A stretch of 64,000 nucleotides of DNA. Origin: Gnetum montanum. Lineage: Eukaryota; Streptophyta; Gnetopsida; Gnetales; Gnetaceae. The notes beneath the pieces are model-generated. The model was not told the origin of the DNA and searched no databases. It worked only from the letters and a program-made list of their open reading frames with translations. Of the stretch, positions 11,981 through 23,318 are shown piece by piece (the first letter of the stretch is position 1; every line of letters starts with the position of its first letter). Location of the stretch: NCBI GenBank assembly GCA_015680685.1, contig MNCI01034697.1, forward strand, positions 603,823 through 667,822. The letters run 5' to 3'. Both the position numbers and the translations under genes were made by a program.

Positions 11981-11997
11981 GTTCCCAATAGCAACAA

Positions 11998-12868
11998 TGT
12001 GAGAGGGCAAAGTCAAGGTGGACTACACCTTAATGCTTAGCACCTTGTTTCACAGCACAACATACAACCTATTAGCCAATGGTTAGAGGTGTTAGAACCA
12101 TCATAAGCCTTAATTATGCAACTAGACCAAAAAGGCACACACACACACAACAAGCACATGACACACCGATCTCTTAGAAGGGCTATGACATGTTCCTATA
12201 CTAATGCATCTATCCTTAAGCCCCACTCTAAAAAAATGGTAGTGGCCCAAGAATTGAAGCTAAAGCTCCTCCACAAGCCTACATATTCTTATGATGATAT
12301 TCATAAGGAATTAGGTCCCATGTAGTTCTAAAGGGATGGTTAGAATATCATGGAATCCAAAGGATCTCCATGCTCATCTAATCCTTGTTCTGAAGGAAAA
12401 AAACCTTCAATTCATTAATAAGGCATGTTTTTCTATACTCTCCTCAGAGTGATGTCCTCGAGGTATATACTTTTCCAAATGTGGAGAGTCGTAATGGATA
12501 TCAAGGAACTTTAAACATCTAGAAGCCCATTAGATAGTTGTAGACAGGAAGGTCCAATAGTTAGGATTCTTTAATCATAAAGCCAAAGTATTGAACCCAT
12601 CCCATCATTTAATAGAGGCTTAGAGAAATTTGTGCAACCTGGGTTTAAGAAGAAGAGGTTTTCTCTTTTTTCATGCAAACTATACCAACCTTTTTACCTA
12701 AATAAAAATCTACTTTCTTGACATGTGAGTGAGTCCTCCATCTCTAGTTGTCACACAAGAGATTAGAGTTGATTCGTCTACAACCAAGGGGAGGGTATTC
12801 ATACCTTAGGTGATGCCATAGTAAGGATAGATCCTAAGATCCCTGCACATGATAGTAAAAGGCTATCA
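11998..12868 (+). repeat. 5' LTR of element E (~871 bp)
   Basis: TGTGAGAGGGCAAAGTCAAGG at the start lines up with TGAGAGAGGATAGACTCAAGG at 20,125, and the two blocks are alignable for about 800 bp. The end is placed at ATCA, two bases before the primer site. The last ~60 bp have no direct counterpart at the end of the second LTR (see findings). Confidence 0.75.
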
Positions 12869-12870
12869 CT

Positions 12871-12882
12871 TGGTATAAGAGC
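12871..12882 (+). other. Primer binding site of element E (initiator tRNA-Met type)
   Basis: TGGTATAAGAGC differs at one position from TGGTATCAGAGC, the usual primer site matching the 3' end of plant initiator tRNA-Met. It lies 2 bp after the LTR end. Confidence 0.75.
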
Positions 12883-12943
12883 TAAAGATTCATGTTGCGA
12901 GTTTGGTGGTGGTTTGTGGCTTGTTGTTTGATTTTAGTGAGCC

Positions 12944-14300
12944 ATGATGCACAAGAAGAAGAGAAAAGGGACTTGCAACTCTAGTGAGGCTCCTACTAGC
13001 TCTAATCCTTGTATTAACATGGAAGGGCAAGTACATGTTGAGGCACATGATATGACTCTTGAACCTAAGAACTTGAGTGACAATGATGAGATACCTATTA
13101 GGAAACCCAAATTCCTTAATAATTTACTATAGTTTTGGGGACAACTCCTTGAAGTTGATAATGTGATCCAATGGACAAGAGGATTAAGATAATTCATGAT
13201 CTTGTTGAAAACTTAAACATATCATATCTTTGGGAACTAAATTTGGGTGTGAAGCACAAACTCTCTACAATCCAAAATTTTGTGCTTCAGAATCATGCTG
13301 AATGGATGAGGGACATCATTAATGATGTCCAAGTCTCTATGGATGAGGTATTACACCAAATTAATACCTTAGAGGCTCAAGTGGAGAAGCTTGAAGAGAG
13401 AAATAAGAAACTAAAAGAACAAGTGGCTATTCAAGCAAAGGTCATGCAATCTAGTTTAGGATGGATGACCCAAAAGTTTCAAGCTAAAGATCCTAAGATG
13501 TATAAGGGTAATCATGATGAAAAACTTCTGGGTTTCTTCATCTTTGAGATAGAGCACTTCTTGAAATGAATGACTATCCAAAGAAAATGAAGATCAAAGT
13601 CACCTCTCATTTCGTAGGTGATGTTGCTCAAACATGGTAGCTTGACATTATCCATGAAATAAAACTAGAGATAACTTGGAAGTTAGTAGAAACATGGAAT
13701 GATCTCAAAACTACTATTGTTGAAAACTTTTGCTTAGGAACTATTGTTGATAAAGCTTGGATAAAGTTAAGAAAACTCCAATAGATAAGAAATTTGGAAG
13801 ATTATTTTTGCAAATACCAAGAAATGGTGTAAATTCATGTGTTGGATGAGGGGTTGAAGTTTCACTCCCTCTTGAATGACCTAAAACTACAGGTCCACTG
13901 AAAGATCAAACCTCACAAGATTTCTAATTACAAAGGGACACTATAATTTGCAACTAGTTTGGAAGTGGATAATAAGCCACAAAAGTAAGAAAAGAATCAA
14001 GCTAATGCACATCAACATGAAAAGAGGTTTGGTGGTGGATCAGGTGGGCTAGGTGGTAGAAATTTTGGAGGTGGCTTTTGGGGTCTGTGTCCTACCATTA
14101 CCCTTGATCTTCAATCCTCCTACTAGGGTATTTGGAAGTGATGAGCTCCCAAAGATTATGATTAGTTTGAGGATAAATGCCCACATTTTGAAGGACCTAA
14201 CAAAAATCCTGCTAGGTGTCCAAACGTGTAGTGTTTCATTTGCTCTAGGAATCATATTACTTGAGATTACCATCAAAACCCCAATTGACGACTAGTTGGA
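12944..14300 (+). pseudogene. Gag of chromovirus E
   Basis: ATG at 12,944 opens a frame (MMHKKKRKG...) with an acidic N-terminal segment. A second open stretch (13,171-13,569) contains a heptad-like coiled coil (QINTLEAQVEKLEERNKKL) and then YKGNHDEKLLGFFIFEIEHFL. The following frame carries capsid-like text (MKIKVTSHFVGDVAQTW; AWIKLRKLQ), a Gly-rich stretch near 14,030-14,080 and a zinc knuckle at 14,232-14,270: Cys-x2-Cys-x3-His-x4-Tyr, the last Cys replaced by Tyr. Gag forms the particle and binds RNA. Frameshifts and stops show that it is dead. Order and motifs fit the Ty3 Retrotrans_gag family. Confidence 0.7.
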
Positions 14301-14489
14301 AGAGGTCTTAATGGTGATTGATGGTTGAATGCTCTCAACTATTAGTCATAAGCTCAATTGTGGGTAACTCAGGTAAACAACAATGACCAAGAGATAGAGT
14401 CTCTGGAGCTAATTAAAAAAATCTCCAGAGTCTAGTTGCTATTTAATAAAATCTTCAAGGAGAGCATCTAAACTAAGAACCCAACTTGC

Positions 14490-14694
14490 ACTTAGGACAA
14501 ATGGTTTCAGTTCAATTTACAACAAAGAAAATGGAAGCCTTGGTGAACATAGGTGTTAGTCACAATTTTCTTTTACCCAAGGTGGCTTGTATCCTTAATC
14601 TATGAGGACATCCAACTTCAGCATCCTACAAGTTGGCTAAGTTCTATTTGGTCATATGCATCGAAGTGATGAAGGAAGTGAATATGAAGGTTGG
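14490..14694 (+). pseudogene. Protease (5' part) of chromovirus E
   Basis: The active-site region reads N-I-G-V-S-H-N-F-L at 14,546-14,572, where chromovirus proteases usually read D-T-G-A-S-H-N-F. Each of the three altered codons is one transition from the usual residue. The catalytic Asp is Asn, so the enzyme could not work. The frame is cut at 14,694 by insertion J and resumes at 17,936. Confidence 0.7.
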
Positions 14695-15180
14695 TGTAAC
14701 ACCCTTATTAATTATCTATAATTTTTCTATAAATAACTAATAGAAATATTATGAAACTCCAAGGATCTAGATTTATCATTTCAATTAAAATAAAGATGCA
14801 ATAATATAGATAAAACCTTTTTTTAATTTGAACACAAATATGTAATAGTAATATAGGAAAGCAAAAATTTCAAATTACTCGCATACACAATTAAGTAAAA
14901 TCTAAATAGTGAAGAATAGAGATTCATGTAGTTTCAGTAGAAAATGCCAAGTCATTACACTAGTTGCATCATAAAATAGTTATTTAAATAAGGATATTCA
15001 CATTTTAAGTTTATTAATCTATTTAAATAAAGTTAAACTCTTCAAACCTAAAATGAGAATTATATTGAAAATGATTCTTGTGATCTCATGATCCAAATGG
15101 CACAAAAGAAAATTTTACAACTATCACACTTTATTGTTATTCATCTAACAAGAAGTACATTGCTCATGTAATCAGAAGTG

Positions 15181-15184
<4 letters not shown>

Positions 15185-15237
<53 letters not shown>
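15185..15237. repeat. (TC)n microsatellite
   Basis: About 26 uninterrupted TC units in insertion J. Purity suggests recent length change. Confidence 0.98.
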
Positions 15238-15243
<6 letters not shown>

Positions 15244-15602
15244 ACAAAAAATACAAAATATAAAAAATTAACTTTTTATTTGTCCATGTTGTACTAAATT
15301 ATTCCATCTTTTGTTATGCGATCCTCTTTGGTACTTTCCTAGCTACTTTGGGCTCTATATATCAAAATGCAGGAGGAGTCAAACCTCCTCAAATAAAAAA
15401 GGTTATTTTATTCTCCTCTTCATGGAGCATAAGATTCTAGGCAAGAAGTTCTAGGTTATAGGCCAGGTATGGGTTTTAAACAAATATTTCAATGAAAGAT
15501 TCGTGTTGGGTATGGGTTTTCGATAATTGTTTCAAAGAAGTTGCAAAGACTAGACATGACATAAAATTTTCCAAAATTCTAAAAGAAATCCAAAAATTCA
15601 AA

Positions 15603-15870
15603 GATTGTATATTTTAACTAGGCATCTCTAAAGGCTAGCTCTTGGTCATCTTCACTACCACCAAGATATACCATTAGATCTTGGAATAACCTCACTACTA
15701 TCATTAGATTATCTTTTAAATTATTTTAATGTCCAAAGAAATTAACAATCCAAGAGAGTATATTTTAACAGTTCTTCTTTGAAGGCTAGGTCTTGATTAT
15801 CCTCACTGTCAAAAGAATATACTAATAGCTCTTGGTATAACCTCACTACTATCATCAGATATTCTTTGTG
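15603..15870. repeat. 151-bp imperfect tandem duplication in J
   Basis: AAGGCTAG at 15,631 and 15,782 begins blocks that both run on to TCTTGG(A/T)ATAACCTCACT and CTACTATCAT. Copies are diverged. Confidence 0.7.
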
Positions 15871-16506
15871 ATCTTAGATGAGTCACTCATAGCCAGGTCT
15901 TGGCAATAATCCAACTAATAATATCCTCATTGGCCGAGGCACACATATCATTAGAAGGATAGATCTTGACTATGCCTCACTGCAACTCCACTAGACTCAA
16001 CTACTCAGTGCCATCATCTCAGCTAAATCCATAGCCTCACATGAACTTACGAATCAAAATCCATCCAACTACCCTTATTCTTATGGGATGGGCACCACTA
16101 AGGAACACTCCACTATTGCATGTAGATGGGGGCATCTAAAAGATTTGCAAATCCCACTACCAATTGAACAAAATCGATTACTAAATATTATTATTTTATT
16201 CCAAAATTCAAAAGATTTTCAAAATAGCCAAAAATCCATGTTAGCTAAAATTCCACGAAATTATTACAAAATCATGTTTATGTCATGAGTATATCCAAAA
16301 TATTTTAAAACATCTTGGGTCAAGCTGGGAAAAATTTTTGTAATTCTAAAAAAATTAACCAAAAGAATAGAAAAGACTCTAGACAAAATCAAAGTGCTAT
16401 TTTCTAAAAAAGCCAAAAATGATGAAAATCTAATAGAATCTTGACATAATAATCAAAATCATAGGAAAATAACAGAAGACCATAAAGTAGAGAGGAGGAA
16501 TAGAAA

Positions 16507-16680
16507 ATCCATAACAATATAGGGTAGTCACATAAAAAGAAACATAAAATAATCTTTCTTATAGGATCCACAACAAAATAGGATAATCATATAAAAAGAA
16601 AAATAAAATAATCTTTCTTATGGGATCTACAACAAAATAAGATAGCTACATAAAAAGGAAAATAAATTAATATTTCTTAC
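16507..16680. repeat. 59-bp tandem repeat, three copies, in J
   Basis: Units start at 16,507, 16,566 and 16,625 with shared words ACAA-ATA, ACATAAAAAGAAA and AATCTTTCTTA. Mostly A-rich. No gene lies here. Confidence 0.85.
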
Positions 16681-16929
16681 ATGTGCTAGAAGGACTTCCA
16701 AAATCTTCTTACATTCTCATCAAGTTTCCTAGAATCAATTTGTACTTTGTGCCAGAAACCCAATATGAACCCCAATGAAGTGTGCAAGGTGAGACTTGGT
16801 CTTGGTATGTGGAAGGGATGAACTTAGAATGGAAGAAACTAGTTTGAAGTTGAGTGAGAGATATGGGAGAAAGGGGCCTAAATGATGTTTATATAGGCAT
16901 TACAATGGGACATAGTTTCTAAAACAAGG

Positions 16930-17115
16930 GAAGAAAACAAGTGTTTGAAACCAATGACCAAAGAAAACAAGTGATGAAAACCATGGGTAGTGAAAACAAG
17001 ACCAAAACCATGGATGGTAAAAACAAGAGACCAAAACCATGGGTAGTAAAACCAAGTGGCCAAAACCATGGGCTATGAAAATAAGCAACCAAAATCATGG
17101 ATGATGAAAAAAAGG
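16930..17115. repeat. ~30-bp minisatellite, about six copies, in J
   Basis: The unit resembles ACCATGGGTAGTGAAAAC plus AAG-GACCAAA, repeating with small indels. It lies just upstream of the minus-strand TATA box, so it may be U3 enhancer-type repeats. Apparent minus-strand reading frames here are only repeat translation. Confidence 0.85.
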
Positions 17116-17935
17116 GTAATGCACATATGTTTTATGTATAACATATATGTTATTATTATGATGATCATTATTATTAATCATTTTCATAAGTTCATCCTTA
17201 AGTTACCTAATACTCTCAAAATTTAACACTCATGACATACAGGTTGGGACTCCTATGGAATTCTTAACAAATACCCTACCTAATCATATGCTAAAATTAT
17301 TACCTAAGATTTACTTATCATAATTTCTTAGGTCAAATACCAAAATTCTTATGATACTTAGCAAACTAGGAAAAGTAATATCTCAAAAACCATAACTCTA
17401 ATTTTTGTGCACTGAATGTCAAAACTATCATTTTTAAACATCTTGAACACATCAATAAAATCAAATTTGTGTAGGATAATATCCTAATTATAGAAGTAAC
17501 AAGGGATATAATCTGGGTAGGGTGAGGATCCATAACTACTTCACAAGTAGAGTATTATATAATCATATATGCATAATAATAAAAAAATATGCATAACTAG
17601 ATGTACATAATAAAAGTTCGTATGCATAATTATATTTACATAGAGGATAAAAAGTGCATAGCCAAATACTTGTAAAGACATGATAAATATTAAAAGAAAA
17701 CCTTCTTGGGGTAATTTGATCTCAACATTTAATCATAAATATATATAATAGATCTATGGTTGAGCTCTAAAGGATACAAAACTTTAACAAACATAATCAC
17801 AATAATGATAGTAATAACATTATGATGATAATATGGACCGTTAATTTAACCAAGAAAATTAGAACTAATATATTCAAATGCATCAAAAAGCATTAAGGAG
17901 CTAAACCTTTGTAAATTCTAGGTTGTGACAGTTGG

Positions 17936-20124
17936 TTAGTGGAAGTTAAAGATAGACTTCTCTATCTTAGATATTGATGCTTTCCAAGTCATTCTTGGAC
18001 AAGAATTATTTTAGTAGAAAAAAGTGTTGGTAGTTCTATATCTAGATACTCTTTACATTGTGCATAATGATTTACCTTGTATGGTGAAAACCTCTACACC
18101 AAGTGCAATTGTTATGGATAAAGAAGCTTAGATCATTTCATCTATGGTAATGAAGTGGGTTGTTGGGAACCTAACATAGAAAATGTTTCTTATAGTGCTA
18201 AGGGAGATGAAAGATAGGATTTCTATGAAAATGAATGAATGGATAGAGAAAATGTTGGGGAGGTATATGAATTTTATATTAGTGGAGTTACTTGGAGAAT
18301 TACCAGAATAGTGAGTTGTTAATCATAAAATTAAGTTGTTGCTAGGAATTGCTCCTTCTAGGTAGTGTTCTCATAGGATTACTATTTCTAAATTGTCCGA
18401 GTTGAGAAAGAAATTGGAAAGATTGTTGGAGAATGATTACACTTGATCCTTAAAATCTCCATATGATGCTCCTTTAATATTTTCCAAGAAGGGGGATGAT
18501 TCACTGAGATTGTGTTGTAACTTTAAGTTACTCAATAAGTACATCATCAAAAATAGATATCTGGTACCGTTGGTTATAAAATTGTTTGACCAACTAGTAG
18601 GGGATCAAGTTTTCTCTTTACTTGACCTTTTTCAAGGCTACTATCAAGTATGTATCACAGAGAATAATGAAGAGAAAACAACATGTGTCACTTGTTACAG
18701 ATCATATGAGTGGACAATCATTCCCTTTGGCTTATGTAACACACCTACCATATTTTGCACACTCATGAATGAAGTGTTCTATTTGTTCCTTGATAAGTTC
18801 ATTGTGGTGTATCGTAATGATATTTTGGTTTGCTCTCACTTGATGAATAAACACCTACAACATCTAGATTTGGTGTTCTCAAAATTGTGGGAGCACAAAT
18901 TATATGTGAAGTAAGAGAAGTGTGAGTTTGGTAAGCCAAAGTTGAATTTTCTCGATCACAACATTGGTGGAGGCAAGATCAAACTAGACCAAAAAATGAT
19001 GGAGGCCATTTTTGCTTCTATTCCAAAAGATGTGCATCAGCTATGCTAATTTATGGATTTGGTGAGTTAGTACCAAAAATTTATTCGAGGATTCTCTGGT
19101 GTGGGACGGTCTTAATGAACTTGCAAATGAAGGAAATTTCCTACAAATTAGAATCTCTTGTATCAAGATGTATTCGATAAGATCAAGATGGCTCCCATAA
19201 CTCAACCTATGTTGGTCCTTCTTAACTTGTCAAAACTATTCAAAGTTTACATAGACAATTTAGATGAGGCAATTGGTGAGGTGCTTTTGCAAGAAAACCA
19301 ACTTGTGGTGTTCAAATCAAAGAAATTAAATAAGAATGAATAGTTGTGGCTTGTGCATGAAAAGGAGATGTTTGTCATTGTGCATTAGCTTCTAAGATGG
19401 TAACACTATCTCCTTGGTGGTCTTGTGGGAGTCAAAACTTATAACATTATCATAAGCTACCTTCTTAACCAATAGAAGTTAAAGCTGAAGCAAGCTTAAT
19501 GGTCGGACATGTTACAAGAGTTCAACCTTCGATTTTTTTATTGGTTAGGCTAAGAGACTATAGTAGTTGGTGCTTTGAGCATACATCCATAGGTGAACAT
19601 AATGGAGGTTGTGAGACAACCCAATAGTTCTTGGGTGGTGACTAACCATAAAATTTTAATAAAGATTGGGGATGCAATGCAATATGATCAACATGCTCAG
19701 GAGTTATTGAAATTGGTCAAAGATGGAGGGGACTCAAACTTTAATGAGGTAGTCGAAGATGGAGGGGACTCAAACTTTAATGAGGTAGATGACCTACTCA
19801 TGTTCAAGTGAACACGGGTCTATGCTCCTAAATGAGATGCATTATGTTTCAAAATCATTGACAAATGCCACAAGATCCTTTGGGCTAGTCATCTAGGTTA
19901 TAAATGCATGGTGGTGTTGGTGGAACAGTAGTTCTATTGGCCAAATTTGGAGGTTAATGTGGCTAATTTTGCACAAAGTTGTTTGTTATGTTAATAGGAT
20001 AAGAGTTCAAATGAAAAATGAGAGGGCCTACTCCACCCCTTGAAACTTCTGAAGTTACCAAGTATGATGGTACCATCCTTTGAAAACATTGGTTGATATC
20101 ATCCAAGAGTTCCAAAAGCAATAA
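17936..20124 (+). pseudogene. Pol of chromovirus E: protease end, reverse transcriptase, RNase H, integrase zinc finger
   Basis: After J the protease tail continues, then the protease-RT linker (18,380-18,500). RT is best preserved at 18,510-18,914: LLNKYIIKNRYLVP, FSLLDLFQGYYQV, IIPFGLCNTPTIF. The polymerase box reads Y-R-N-D at 18,810-18,821 instead of Y-x-D-D. RNase H follows (YIDNLDEAIGEVLLQE, 19,240-19,300). A 36-bp in-frame duplication sits at 19,721-19,792. The integrase HHCC zinc-binding text (about 19,860-20,010) includes ASHLGYKC, FYWPNL and SCLLC. The frame then stops near 20,100, so the D,D-35-E core is absent. Chromovirus assignment is from RT wording. Confidence 0.8.
19721..19792 (+). 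repeat. 36-bp in-frame tandem duplication in E pol
   Basis: The unit beginning AGATGGAGGGGACTCAAAC is present twice with near identity, giving the peptide DGGDSNFNEV twice. Period 36 keeps frame. It lies between RNase H and the integrase zinc finger. Confidence 0.9.
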
Positions 20125-20957
20125 TGAGAGAGGATAGACTCAAGGTGGATTACACCTTAATGCTTAGCACCCTATTTTATAAAATAGCACATAATCCATT
20201 AGCCAATGGTTATAGGTCTTAGCACTACCATAAGCATTAACTACACAACTAGACCAACAAGGCACACACACATACACATACACATAATAAGCACGTGACA
20301 CATCGATCCCCTAGAATGACTATGACACATTCTTATACTAACACATCTACCCCTAAGTCCCACTCCAAAGAGAGGATGGTGGCTTGAGCATCAAAGCCAA
20401 AGCTTTTTCATAAGCTTGCATATCCCTATGACAAGGTTCATAAGAAATTAGGACCCATGTATTTCTAAAGTGATGGTTAGAATAACATGGAACCCTAAAG
20501 GATTTCCATGCTCCTCTAACATCCATTCTTGAGGGAAACAACCTTCAATCCACTAACAAGGCATGTTTTCCTACACTCTCCCCTACTTGAAAGAGGTGAT
20601 GTTCTCAGAGTGTACACTTTTGTAGATGTGGAGAGTCACAATGGATATCAAGGAACTTCAAGCATCTAGAAGCCCATATGACAGATATAAGCATGAAGGT
20701 CCAATGGCTAGGGTTCCTTAACCATAAAGCCAAAGCATTGAACTCATCCTACCATCCAATAGAGGCTTAGAGAAATTCACAAAACTTGAGTTTAGGAAGA
20801 AGAGGTTTGCTCTTTTCCATACAAACTATATCAACCTTTTAGCTTGAAGCAAAATCTACTTGTTTGACATGCGAGCTAGTTCTCTATCTCTGGTTGTGAA
20901 ATAAAAGAGTAGAGATGATCTGTTTGTAATCAATAAAAGGTTATCCATATCTTGGAG
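20125..20957 (+). repeat. 3' LTR of element E (end uncertain)
   Basis: Alignable with 11,998-12,810, including the ACACAC run and the GGCATGTTTT-CCTA block. Similarity in direct orientation ends at about 20,957 (ATATCTTGG). The next ~80 bp match the end of the 5' LTR in inverted orientation. The block could instead be the 3' LTR of the adjoining minus-strand element G. Confidence 0.65.
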
Positions 20958-20982
20958 AAATCACTCCCCATGCCTAGTGATA

Positions 20983-22475
20983 ATCTTTCACTAGCATGTG
21001 TAGGGATATTTGGATCGAGCCTTATTATGGCATCATCCAACTTCATAGCTAAAAGGGAGGACACATTAATTCTCCACCTCTCATAAGTGGTCTATCTTGT
21101 ATTCGCACCCTCTAGCATGTCACATGTTTCATCCATTTTTTCTAGGCTACACTGTGACTCCCATCATCTAATGACTACCTTTGGTTGATCAACCATGTAC
21201 ATTCACAAGGGGTAAATCAACATGGTTTTTAAAGGAGAAATTAGCAATGAATGTTTGCTTGTTCTTGAGAGTTTGCCACTCTTCCCAAATATCCTCCTCC
21301 AAGGACATGACTTTCCAACATTCAAGGAACTCTACATTTTGATCTAGAGGATATCCTATGATAAACATGTTAACGATGGAGTGAATTCATTGACCTTTCA
21401 CTACTTCTATGTTTGGAGGTCCCATAAATCTAAGTGTGGAGGGATTAGAATCCTTGATATTAAGCTTTTTAAGCATATACACATGGAATATTGGGTAATA
21501 GTTTATGAGTTAAGTTGGCAATTGCAATATGTTGGCAACCAAATTGACTTGAGAAAGGACCTTGAAAGATCTGTCATATCATTGAAGAAATTTCTAGCTA
21601 GCACCCTCTTTGGTCACATCTACCCCATGTAATCCATTTGTAACCATCTCTACACTAGTTGTTTTCTTCATAGTTATGAGGTAAGATGATTTTATTAATA
21701 AGTTAATAACTACAAGAATAGAATCTTTTTCACTCATAGTACAAGACATCCCAGAATAAAATCCATGTCTACCACTTGCAACTTTCATTGTCGAATCGTA
21801 TGTGAAAACAAATAACCATTTATTTTTTGATGCTAAATCTTTACTTGCTAGTATACCAAATGCTTTGTCACAAACTTACAAGCTTACTTCTTTACACCTT
21901 TCCATCAATAGGTTTTCTTTAATAGCCAATACATTTTAGTCACTATTAAGATTCAAACACATGCATATAGTTTTTGTAACAAAGTACACTATGTGCATGG
22001 TTTATCATAAGGGAATCACCTACATGCTTAAGCTACAAACATCATGATTCTTAGTGCTATTGTTTATAAACTTGCTTCATCAAATTTTGTTGTGTAATAA
22101 GACTATTAAATTTACCATTGATCCTACTTAAGAAATTTGCTACCAAATTGCTCTTCCATGGCCTATACTATATAGTAAAGTCAAAATCAATCAATAACTT
22201 CACTCATCTCCTCTAGTTAAGATTAAGCTATGGTTGATCTATTAAATATTCTAGTTTCTTATTATTAGCCTAAATAGTTAACTTTTCCTCATACGAATAG
22301 TCATGTCATATAAAGAACTACTCCTAACTCAAGGTCATGCATTGGATACATAGTCTTGTGAGGCTTTAACTATCTAGTAGCATAAGGCACTATCTTATTA
22401 TCTTGCATTAATACACATCTAAGGCCTTCACCTATAGCATCTATGCATATATTGTAAGGCCAAACCAAGATGGGG
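20983..22475 (-). pseudogene. Element G, 3' half: RNase H, integrase, chromodomain-like tail
   Basis: Minus-strand text from 22,460 contains an RNase H segment (ICIDAIGEGLRCVLMQD, PMHDLELGVVLYM). Integrase core appears at about 21,790-21,600 (MDFIPGMSCTMSEKDSIL, VVINLLIKSSYLI). Near 21,600-21,450 the text resembles the post-integrase region of chromoviruses (VNLVANILQLP; FHVYMLKKLN), and around 21,330-21,240 an acidic-aromatic tail (EEDIWEEWQTL) resembles a chromodomain. Stops and frameshifts are frequent. A chromodomain would target insertion to heterochromatin; here it is only a remnant. Below about 21,045 a segment shared with the E LTR end and a G-run follow. Confidence 0.7.
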
Positions 22476-23318
22476 TGATGAGCAACGAGTACCCCTACAC
22501 TCAACCATACGAATCACTAAGCATTCATGCATGATCTGGTCAAATTCCATGGACCCTTTGTCTTCTTATACACTAGCCTCTAGGAAGTGAACTTGCCCTA
22601 ACGATCATTCATTATATTTTCAATTACACTTGTGATATGCAAAGGTATGGTTAAGTGAAATTGATGCATATGATTTTTATTATTTTTTATGTTTTATGTT
22701 TTTGTTGCTTAAAATAAAGGATGAAAGGAATGAGGTAATTTAATTGCTAATTTAATCTAACTAACTAACCAAGGTCTAACTAATCCTAACATAAGCATTC
22801 AGTCCCACTTTCTGTACACATCCTAAACGTGTATAACAATATTGGGTTACCAAATGTTAAGTGTTATTGGGGTTACCAAGTGTCATGCACAACTTGAAGT
22901 GGTTGTACTTATGTGCTTAATTAATTATTATTTAATCTAGCTTAATTTAGTTTAATTGCTTGAAGCATTAAATAAAATTTCATAAAACATTAAATGCATA
23001 AAGAAAATATTTAATTTAGTTGAAGTGCTACAAGGTTTATCAGAAAGCCTGTCTTTATTGTTGCACACACTGCCATGCTCAGGTACAATAGTGCTCAAAT
23101 AAATATCCATACACTCAATGACTCCTACTATGAGCACTTGGGAAAATATCCTAACTCTAGGGAAGAAAAATTGTAAGAGATTTGCTATACTATGACTAAT
23201 ATGACCCCAAAATCATACGTCAAAGTGTTATATTTATAGGCTTGCACACATCTTGCAATATCATATATTTGACATCACTTCTAGGATTTGATATCGAAGC
23301 CAAATAAAATGTACTTTA
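22476..23318 (-). repeat. 3' LTR of element B (843 bp)
   Basis: Alignable end to end with 31,528-32,423. Minus-strand TATAAATA lies at 23,231-23,238. About 50 bp covering most of the U3 dyad block present in the other LTR are deleted here, which accounts for the length difference. Confidence 0.88.

Larger units (their letters stand above)
14695..17930 (-). mobile_element. Insertion J: 3,236-bp TG..CA element, probably a large solo LTR
   Basis: Starts TGTAACACCC and ends GGTTGTGACA; on the minus strand it starts TGTCACAACC and ends GGGTGTTACA, a common plant LTR terminus pair. A perfect 5-bp target duplication GTTGG lies at 14,690-14,694 and 17,931-17,935, and the chromovirus frame continues across the site if J is removed. 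TATATAAA on the minus strand at 16,888-16,895 suggests minus orientation. No coding frame and no internal LTR pair seen. Contains a (TC)n tract and three tandem arrays. A non-autonomous element is the alternative. Confidence 0.75.
11998..20957 (+). mobile_element. Element E: Ty3 chromovirus-like retrotransposon, integrase core missing, split by J
   Basis: Two related ~0.85-kb LTR-like blocks (from 11,998 and from 20,125) flank a tRNA-Met-type primer site, gag with coiled coil and zinc knuckle, protease, reverse transcriptase, RNase H and the integrase zinc-binding domain, all on the plus strand. A 3,236-bp foreign insertion (J) with a perfect target duplication splits protease from reverse transcriptase. 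The coding text stops after the integrase zinc finger and the second LTR follows within about 100 bp, so the catalytic core and any chromodomain are deleted. Many stops throughout. Confidence 0.8.

Noticed and set aside
16878-17088. Overlapping minus-strand reading frames with a repeating Trp/Phe/His-Gly-Phe pattern
   Set aside because: They are translations of the ~30-bp minisatellite in J, not genes.
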